Positions 56,649 through 64,000 of a stretch of DNA of 64,000 nt are shown here, one piece after another. The DNA is from Haliclona indistincta. Its lineage: Eukaryota; Porifera; Demospongiae; Haplosclerida; Chalinidae. The notes below the pieces were generated by a model. It did no database searches and was not told where the DNA came from. It was given only the letters and a program-made list of their open reading frames with translations. Location: assembly GCA_964017065.1 (NCBI GenBank), contig OZ024787.1, positions 4,058,503 to 4,122,502 of the forward strand. The letters are read 5' to 3'. Every line of letters starts with the position of its first letter. The first letter of the stretch is position 1. Made by a program: the position numbers and the translations under genes.

Positions 56649-59600
56649 ATGGCAGCTCTACTAGTGGTGCTGCTGTTGTTGGCTGTACCTCTCACTAACT
56701 TGGCTGCCAATGTCTACTATGTCACAGCTGATGTTCCAGCTGGTCATGAGCAGTTGTGTCCTCCACACCAGATATGCCACAATCTCTCCTACTACATCTC
56801 CCAGCTTGACCACTACTTCACTAATGACACCACCATCATCTTCTTGGAAGGAGAGCATAGCTTTGTTACAAATGAGCTTGTACATGTCAGTAATGTACAC
56901 AACCTGACTCTGAAGGGACAAGGTGAATGGCCGGTAGCAGGAGCTGAGGAGACTGTGATGCACTCTACTGTCATTATCAACTGCACCAGAGGGAGAGGAG
57001 GGTTCCACTTTACCACCTCTCATAACATCACTGTTGAAGGTCTTACAGTCGTCAACTGCGGAGGATTACATGTATTATCACCAACTGTACAAACCAGTGT
57101 ATTCTACTTTTCGTTCATTGAAAATGTTTTCTTTGTCAAGAATTCGATACAACACATGACAGGATATGGAGTTTATATTTACAATTCTAACAATGTTCTA
57201 GTCACTAACTGCTCCTTCTATCATTCAGTATTTTGTGACATACACTCTCGAATTGTTAACTCATCTGAACTTGGTGGTGGAGTAGCCATTCTGTTCTCTT
57301 CGCGCATCTATACAGGCTACACACTAGAGCTATCACACTCCAACATGACCAAGTGTTGTACATACAACTTCTTAAACGGAGGAGGTATATGGTTAGACGT
57401 ACAGCTTGGTCCAACTACAGTGCTCTTCAGCCATTTAATACTGACACAGAACCAAGCACGGCAAGGCGGAGGCATGGCAGCTGAACTTAGCTATGTGGAC
57501 CTTAAAATCAACAATTGTCTTTTCACTCGTGGAACAGGAATTCACGACGGTGGCGGAATTTTTTTTCGATTTTTTGATCAATCGCAAATCACTTTTGAAG
57601 ACACCAGTTTAGTCGAAAATGCTGCTTACGGAGCTTGCGAAATACAATTTTCAGTGGAGCATAGAGCTGATGTTGCAATTTTGTTGCTGAATTCAAATAT
57701 TATACACACACAAAAGTTCTCGTATCATGGGATAAAGATTCATGGTTGTTGTTACCATTTGACGATCAACAACACAAGAATGCAATATGCTAATCTTCAT
57801 GCAATAGGTATACTATTGGTAGGTAGTGATAGAAGAGCTTGCACACTGCAAATGGTCAATAGCCAGTTCAAAGATGGCTACAAGTTACAAACTGTCTTTT
57901 CTTTGAACCAAGTAGTAGCTTCTATAACGAACTGTACATTCTCAAATAACAGTGGCTGGGGCTCTGTGATTTCAATATTTCCTAACATTCGAGATCGTAC
58001 TTTGATAACCTCTTCGACTATATCGAACAACGATATGACTGGTATCGCCCTTGTTGACACTGGTGTGAGGTTTGTTGGCTGCAATGTGATACAAAACAAC
58101 AGGCACACCGATGGAGGTGGTATCTCACTAGCGCAGCCGAAGGCCTACATTGAAGTTGATGGTGAACTGTTTCTGGTCAACAACACTGCTGAAACACGAG
58201 GTGGAGCATTATTTGTGCCAACAATTCCACCAATGGACATTGGACTTAGTTTCAACTGCTCAATACGTTTCATTAGCGACAATAGTTCAGTGACCTTCTC
58301 AGGGAACAGAGCAGGGAAAGGAGGAAGCGATATTTATAATGCTCTGTTGATTAACTGTTACTACATGTACAACGATCACAGCTTTGGAAGACACGTAGGG
58401 CACCCTAAGCAAATCTCATATTATTTTAATACACGTCTTGCGAAATATCTTCATTTCTATGACACTGATCAACTCTCCTCAATGTCCTCTGACCCCATCA
58501 TGGTCTGCTTCTGTAACACCACCACTAACTTACCAGACTGCTCAGATAGGTCTTGGCATCATGTAGAAGCATATCCAGGACTAGAGATCAACACGACAAT
58601 AGCAACAGTAGGATACTATGGTGGTGCAAGTCCTGGAGATGTGGTGGTAAGTGCTCAACATGCAACACTAGTTCGATACTATGGACAAAGCAGTAGCATT
58701 TGTTTCAAGCTACACATTCTCCTTCAGAACGCAACTCGAACCAAGGCATTGATTAATATCAGAGTGGACAGTGAACTACCAAATTGGGGTCTAACAACTA
58801 CAGTCAACATTTTAGAGTGTCCTATTGGCTTTATTCACGACAAGAAGTCAGGACAGTGTCGCTGTGAGCAGTTCTTGGATAGTAACAATGTCCAATGCAA
58901 CGTGTCTCTTACACCTTTTAAGTTTGTCAGATCAGGCAACAGTTGGTTTGGCTACATTAATAACACTCAGTGTATAACTGGTACTAATAATTGTCCTTTT
59001 GACTACTGCAATCAATCCAATGTCTCATTTGACATCATGGCACCAGATCATCAGTGTGTGGCCAATAGAACAGGTATACTGTGTGGACAATGCCAGTCTG
59101 ACCTTAGTATCATGCTGGGATCCAACCACTGTGGTACTTGTTCCAACTGGTATCTATTCTTGTTACCAGTATTTGGCCTCGCTGGCATAGTGTTAGTGGC
59201 TGTGTTGATGTTTCTGAACTTGAGTGTCTCTGTCGGAACTATCAATGGACTACTGTTCTATGCTAATATAGTGAAGCTCAATGAAGCTTTTTTCTTCCCA
59301 AATGGTAGTATTCTAGTAGTGAGCCAGTTCATCTCATGGCTGAACCTTGACCTTGGTATCGATGTGTGTTTGTTTGATGGACTGGATGGCTACTGGAACA
59401 CTTGGATACAGTTCGTCTTTCCCACATATTTATTTGTTCTCATGGGCTGCATTATTGTGGGATGCCGCTACTCTGTGTGGCTTTGCAGGTTGTGTGGCTC
59501 TCATGCTGTCCCAGCACTAGCTACACTGTTCCTCATGTCTTACACTAAAATCCTACTCACAGTCACTAATGCTCTTTCTTTGTCTCCTCTGCCATGCAAT

Positions 59601-60428
59601 GACAGTATACTGACAGTGTGGAGTGTAGATGGGAACAATGAGTATGGCAGTGGTAAACACATTATTCTGGTGGTCTTCTCATGTGGTGTCCTGGTGATGA
59701 GCTTGGCTTATCTTGTTTTAGTGTTGTGTGCTCCTTTGTTAGAGAGATACAGTGACAAGTGTATTCCACAGCAGTGCAGATGGAATCCTGTGGCAAGGTT
59801 GAAGCCACTGTTAGATGCTTATGGAGGACCTTACAAAGACAAGTATCGATTCTGGACAGGAGTGACTCTAATGGTGCGACTGATTCTCACTGTGACATTC
59901 TCCTTCACTTCAGGAAAATTAGCAGTCATCAATGCTTCCATCATCATTACCATTGTCGTGGGTATCTTCACGTTCTGGTCATTTACAAGAGGTGTGTATG
60001 AAAAGATTTATCTTAGTGTATTTGAAGCCGTTCATCTTCTCAACTTATTTTTTCTGAGCACTGTTGGTCTTACCATCACTTCTGTGAAGTTAACTGAGTT
60101 ACAATTAGCAACCATTATCTCTGTGTGTTTGTCCATTGTTGTGTGCATTGTCACCATGGCAATGCACATCAGGTGGAACTTTAACCTCAGGAAGATCAAG
60201 AGAAGGCTAGGGTTTGAAGATCAACCAATATACACAGCACTGTCGACGGTATCAGCTGATGAGGATGATGAAGAGGACAGACCTCCTCTCGGATCTCCAC
60301 CATCAATAGTGTATGGCACACGTAGAGGAGAGCATCAGTTTGATCTAGAGTTTCCTGATCCTTCTCGTGATGATGAGTCTTCCTCTCCAGTGCTGTTAGC
60401 GAGAGAACCACTACTGTTTGATACTTAA
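56649..60428 (+). CDS. Beta-helix ectodomain / multi-pass membrane protein (copy 3, diverged)
   Basis: A single exon of 1259 aa with the same order of parts as copies 1 and 2: signal peptide (MAALLVVLLLLAVPLTNLA), beta-helix-like ectodomain, Cys-rich neck (GILCGQCQSDLS), the membrane block starting YLFLLPVFGLAGIVLVAVLM, and a tail with GSPPSIVYG. The ectodomain is much more diverged, especially about residues 140-480, and the last two membrane segments (VTFSFTSGKLAVIN...) have also changed. The first half of the membrane block is almost the same as in copies 1 and 2. The tail has an extra acidic run (DEDDEED). It arose from an older duplication; intact frame. Confidence 0.8.
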   Translation: MAALLVVLLLLAVPLTNLAANVYYVTADVPAGHEQLCPPHQICHNLSYYISQLDHYFTNDTTIIFLEGEHSFVTNELVHVSNVHNLTLKGQGEWPVAGAEETVMHSTVIINCTRGRGGFHFTTSHNITVEGLTVVNCGGLHVLSPTVQTSVFYFSFIENVFFVKNSIQHMTGYGVYIYNSNNVLVTNCSFYHSVFCDIHSRIVNSSELGGGVAILFSSRIYTGYTLELSHSNMTKCCTYNFLNGGGIWLDVQLGPTTVLFSHLILTQNQARQGGGMAAELSYVDLKINNCLFTRGTGIHDGGGIFFRFFDQSQITFEDTSLVENAAYGACEIQFSVEHRADVAILLLNSNIIHTQKFSYHGIKIHGCCYHLTINNTRMQYANLHAIGILLVGSDRRACTLQMVNSQFKDGYKLQTVFSLNQVVASITNCTFSNNSGWGSVISIFPNIRDRTLITSSTISNNDMTGIALVDTGVRFVGCNVIQNNRHTDGGGISLAQPKAYIEVDGELFLVNNTAETRGGALFVPTIPPMDIGLSFNCSIRFISDNSSVTFSGNRAGKGGSDIYNALLINCYYMYNDHSFGRHVGHPKQISYYFNTRLAKYLHFYDTDQLSSMSSDPIMVCFCNTTTNLPDCSDRSWHHVEAYPGLEINTTIATVGYYGGASPGDVVVSAQHATLVRYYGQSSSICFKLHILLQNATRTKALINIRVDSELPNWGLTTTVNILECPIGFIHDKKSGQCRCEQFLDSNNVQCNVSLTPFKFVRSGNSWFGYINNTQCITGTNNCPFDYCNQSNVSFDIMAPDHQCVANRTGILCGQCQSDLSIMLGSNHCGTCSNWYLFLLPVFGLAGIVLVAVLMFLNLSVSVGTINGLLFYANIVKLNEAFFFPNGSILVVSQFISWLNLDLGIDVCLFDGLDGYWNTWIQFVFPTYLFVLMGCIIVGCRYSVWLCRLCGSHAVPALATLFLMSYTKILLTVTNALSLSPLPCNDSILTVWSVDGNNEYGSGKHIILVVFSCGVLVMSLAYLVLVLCAPLLERYSDKCIPQQCRWNPVARLKPLLDAYGGPYKDKYRFWTGVTLMVRLILTVTFSFTSGKLAVINASIIITIVVGIFTFWSFTRGVYEKIYLSVFEAVHLLNLFFLSTVGLTITSVKLTELQLATIISVCLSIVVCIVTMAMHIRWNFNLRKIKRRLGFEDQPIYTALSTVSADEDDEEDRPPLGSPPSIVYGTRRGEHQFDLEFPDPSRDDESSSPVLLAREPLLFDT

Positions 60429-60772
60429 ACTCAGTTTCATGTTTAGTTTTTTTGTTAGGCAGTTCCTGCAGAATGTATTTCTATTGTCTAGTTGAAAATA
60501 CAATGATATTGCGTTGAACAAGTTTCTTTGATGCAAATTGAACGATGCAGCTGGACTTCACCTAGTTCTAGTTAATTTTGTTCTATTGCCGCCTGAATAA
60601 AGCACCAACTCGGTGCAGTAGCATGTATGCTAGCATGCAATTGGCAGATGCATATGACAGCACATACGCATGAATGCAGTAGATCGATGGAAGCATCGAA
60701 ACAGTATCGTAGAAGCATGCAATGCAAGCTACAGTAGAAGTGACCAGCAGATCCATGGAACATGCAGGCAAG

Positions 60773-61268
60773 CAGCAGATCATAGCAACAGTGCTATGGA
60801 AGCACAGGCTAGTGGCAGCTATCCAGCAGCAGGCAAGCAGCAGATCATAGTGACAGTGCTATGGAAGAGCAGGCTAGTGGCAGCTATCCTGTAGCAGCAG
60901 ATCATAGCAACAGTGCTATGGAAGTGCATGCTAGTGACAGCTTATCCAGCAGCAGGCAGCAGATCATGTCAACAGTGCTATATCGAAGCGCAGGCTAGTG
61001 GTAGCTATCCAGCAGCAGCAGATCATGTCAACAGTGCTATATCGAAGCGCAGGCTAGTGGTAGCTATCCAGCAGCAGCAGATCATGTCAACAGTGCTATG
61101 GAAGCGCAGGCTAGTGGCAGCTATTCAGCAGCAGCAGATCATGGCAACAGTGCTATGGAAGCACAGGCTAGTAGCAGCTATCCAGCAGCAGCAGCAGCAG
61201 CAGGCAAGCAGCAGATCATAGCAACAGTTCTATGGAAGCGCAGGCTAGTGGCAGCTATCCAGCAGCTG
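60773..61268 (+). repeat. Minisatellite, about 8 copies of a 57-73 bp unit
   Basis: Each unit contains GCAGATCAT, CAACAGTGCTATGGAAGC, CAGGCTAGTGGCAGCTATCC and a CAG tract of variable length. Degenerate half-copies extend left to about 60670. Open frames run through it on both strands, a by-product of its composition. Confidence 0.9.
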
Positions 61269-61399
61269 TACAAGCTGTTGTACAAAAGTTGTATTGAAGC
61301 CAAACAGAATAATGTAGCTGGGTGTGACTGTAACAGCTCTGCTCGCTCCGGCTCACCTGTCCAGCAGCTAAGTGAACTCAAACAAGCTTTCGCTCGCTA

Positions 61400-62232
61400 G
61401 TTTCACTGCTGCCTATGGACTCGCGCGAGCTGTACTATCACAGATCAAGCCTTCAAGTTGCACTGTAGCCATCTGTAGACAGTTTAGTCTATGAAGTAGT
61501 CCCGAGCGCTCAAAACGGCTGTTTAGGTTAGCAAATCACGCCATAACTTCAAAACAAAGACTTTAATAGCAAATCTGTCAAATTTGATTTTCATAAACTA
61601 TCGAGATCTACCAGTATTGCAAGTTTCAGCGCTTAGTAGCAAGCGGTTGCTGAGATATGCATTGCGAACACACACACAAACGAACAGACTACTGTATGCC
61701 TCGTGGCTCCGCCCACCTCGGCATAATTATTGCAGCTCGGTGGTAAGAGTGCAGTATCTGCCTGCTTAGTAGAGAATTTGGATTTGACACATTTTGGAAT
61801 TTATCCCTTTGTTAAGTACAATGGTACAGTTATTTGTTGTGCATGATTGATTCTATGAATTCGGTGTAAAATTAATTTGTCGTTATAATTTTGCAACCAC
61901 TGGAATTTGAATAGGAACAATGACGTCCACGTGCTGGAATTTCTATTAAGTCACTTCATTGCCAGCTAATAACGACATCCTGTTTCAATTTCCATATACT
62001 ATCAAAACTTAGGTCCGTATATTCACTTTAGTTAATGTATTGTGTTCATTGGAAGATGAACTTCTACTCGGCGTCCTGACTTCCACAAACTAGATTTTCA
62101 CTTTCTCGACCCAGGGAAGCAAACTTCAGCCTATTAGCTATCGATTGAGCTAAAAATGTTGCAGTAGAGTTGAAAAAAGTCCGTTCCAAAACGCACTTGA
62201 AACTCGTGACTATCGCCCAATTGCTAATGTAC
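61400..62232. other. Intergenic, nothing recognised
   Basis: Only short open frames; no repeat or motif that could be named. Confidence 0.45.
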
Positions 62233-63452
62233 AAGAAATTAAAAAGATTTCTATCGAAATCAAAAGGATGTAGTGATGAAGAAATCTATCACTGGTCACA
62301 ATGTAAACCAACAAGGAACAAGCATAGAATGGTAACACGATTGACTTGCTAACAGACCATAGATCCCTACATCAGTGGCTGCTGTGGCCAGACTATAGCT
62401 AGTTAAGCTATTTACTGTTGACTGACACTTTGAATAGAATTCAGCTTGTGACAAAATATTTATCTTGTGTACAGCCACTGATGTAGGGATCTATGGTCTG
62501 TTAGCAAGTCAATCGTGTTACCATTCTATGCTTGTTCCTTGTTGGTTTACATTGTGAACCAGTGATAGATTTCTTCATCACTATATCCTTTTGATTTCGA
62601 TAGAAATCTTTTTAATTTCTTGTTTGTGTCCTTTTTTTCTTTTTAGTGAAGTGCAGTTCAATAGCATGCATGTATGGAGAAGTCTTTGTTTCCACCATTA
62701 GTTTGGTCTTCCTGTTGTTGATGGCTTTTCTTAAACTTGTAGCTAAAATTGACATATCAACTCTGCCTAGTCGCCTACGCATGCATGCATTGCATACGAG
62801 CCCCGCCCACCCTTGTTTGTAGACCTATACGGCGGTTAGAATTATCTTGCAAGTGCAGAATGGCGATCCTACACGAGCTTACCGTTCTTCGAAGACTCCA
62901 GACAAATGCCGGGTGTGTGTTCTCCGTGATAGTTATCCACACGGTGCAGCGATACTTTAGCTGCTTGGTCACGTGCGCTACCCATTGCTTGGTCACGTGC
63001 GTATTACGCAATCACAATAATGGCGTCTAACACTAAGCTGACAATGGATCACGATCGAGAAATCGCGGAACTTAGATCGCCGTTACGCTAAAAACAAAGC
63101 TCAAAAGGCACATGCCAGGAGAATTTCACGACTGTTCGTGGATGTTTTGGTCTCGGCACTGCTCGCGTAAAGGCGCTAGACGAGTTGAAGAAAAAAAGAA
63201 GAAAGAAGAAAACGAAGATGACGAAACTCGATTTTCACCGTTTCCAGGTTCGTCACTTTAGTAACAATTTCGAGCAATCTCCTTGCTACTGTAAGATGGG
63301 GCAACGCCAGAGAGCAGATCTAAGTGTCTAAAGACGTATAAAATTCAACACCAGGCGAAATATCAGCGTTTGAACGCTAATACATTGTATGTAGCCGCCA
63401 TCTTGTTTTCTCGTTCATCCCTACATAGGGAGTCACTACCGTGCCTCCCTAA
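62233..63452 (+). mobile_element. Non-autonomous Helitron-like element, copy 2
   Basis: Same length and order as 32335-33551: 5' long hairpin, a middle part with TGGTCACGTGCG and CACAATAATGGCGTC, and a 3' hairpin GGGAGTCAC-TACC-GTGCCTCCC followed by CTAA and then T. The 3' stem has one mismatch here. Flanks are unrelated to copy 1, so it is an independent insertion. Confidence 0.7.
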
Positions 63453-64000
63453 TTAGCTGATGTCAAAATGTGACTTTTATCGATTTTTGAGCGACTGTAA
63501 CTAAAAAAGTAAACTCGATTTTGAGTTTCTCGACCCCAGGTCTAATAAAACAGGGTCTGAAGATTTGAATGGTGTGTTCAAAATTGAAATCCAAAGAAAA
63601 AAGTAGGTTCCACTTTTGAGGTGAAGTTAGGTATTAAAAAAGAAACAAGTTTTGCCCGGGGAAGTACAACAGTTGCGTTTAGGACAGTTTGAGCTTGGTT
63701 TATTCTGTTTAAACTGCAGCGCTAGTATCTCAGACTATCCCTAGACTGTCTAGAAACTAGTACTAGCAATTCTAGTGTAGCGAAGGCTCAGGAGGGAGCC
63801 CAGAAGTCACTCGTGACCGCCATTCTCTATGAGCTCTGATATCGTCGCGCTGCTTACTTTCTGTTCTGAAAAGAACATTGTTACAGGTAATACATAAGCT
63901 TGAGCTTCTTAGTATAGCTACACACAACCGTGTTGGAACAGTGGACATCTACTAGCGGCGTTTGTAGAGCTGTGAAGTTGCCTACCTGTACCATGCTAGC
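63453..64000. other. Window end, nothing recognised
   Basis: No coding region or repeat could be supported. Confidence 0.4.

Noticed and set aside
60913..61400. Gln/Ala-rich protein gene
   Set aside because: The frame follows a minisatellite with variable CAG tracts and is open in several frames; no gene signals.

Overview
The window is animal nuclear DNA, most likely from a sponge (demosponge-like). The genes are metazoan: PIG-X, the ciliary genes FBF1, WDR90/POC16 and UPF0193/EVG1, an IFI44-like GTPase and a NEK-like kinase. They have many short GT-AG introns, sit close together often head to head, and lie among many small DNA transposons and microsatellites. The sponge assignment is an inference from gene content and style. 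Exon models were built by hand from splice sites and reading phase; no alignment or transcript was available.

Layout. 1-3604: 3' part of a PIG-X gene (+), whose last intron holds a palindromic, decayed transposon. 4256-8581: a small type II membrane coiled-coil protein (+), with three more transposon-like elements in its long intron. 9452-13307: a protein kinase (-), with a second membrane coiled-coil gene (+) nested antisense in one intron. 13571-15458: an IFI44-like GTPase (+) ending in a CaaL prenylation box. 15778-17789: an unrecognised gene (-) that also ends in a CaaL box. 17836-22513: a complete, apparently intact Mutator-like (MULE) transposon with 46-bp terminal inverted repeats, a perfect 10-bp target duplication and a nine-exon 1003-aa transposase. 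The transposase combines a CaRF-like N-terminal zinc region, a DDE core, a SWIM finger and a CXXC (CpG-binding type) finger. 22728-28758: FBF1 (+), 17 exons. The MULE sits between FBF1 and the divergent gene at 15778-17789, splitting what was about a 250-bp shared promoter at an RFX X-box-like site.

28228-48905 is a tandem segmental duplication that begins in the 3' end of FBF1. Each unit carries a two-domain single-pass receptor-like gene (-) and, divergently, an intronless gene (+) for a protein of about 1260 aa with a beta-helix-like ectodomain and a multi-spanning membrane domain. A third, more diverged copy of the intronless gene lies at 56649-60428. Comparing units 1 and 2 reveals a 1.2-kb Helitron-like insertion present only in unit 1, with a second genomic copy at 62233-63452. 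Between unit 2 and the third copy lie UPF0193/EVG1 (-) and the 5' half of WDR90 (+), head to head across 306 bp that contain another X-box-like site. WDR90 contains a 200-N assembly gap and stops at an open splice site at 55713.

Functionally the window mixes GPI-anchor synthesis (PIG-X), cilium and centriole genes (FBF1, WDR90, EVG1), putative prenylated signalling proteins, and an expanding cluster of cell-surface proteins.
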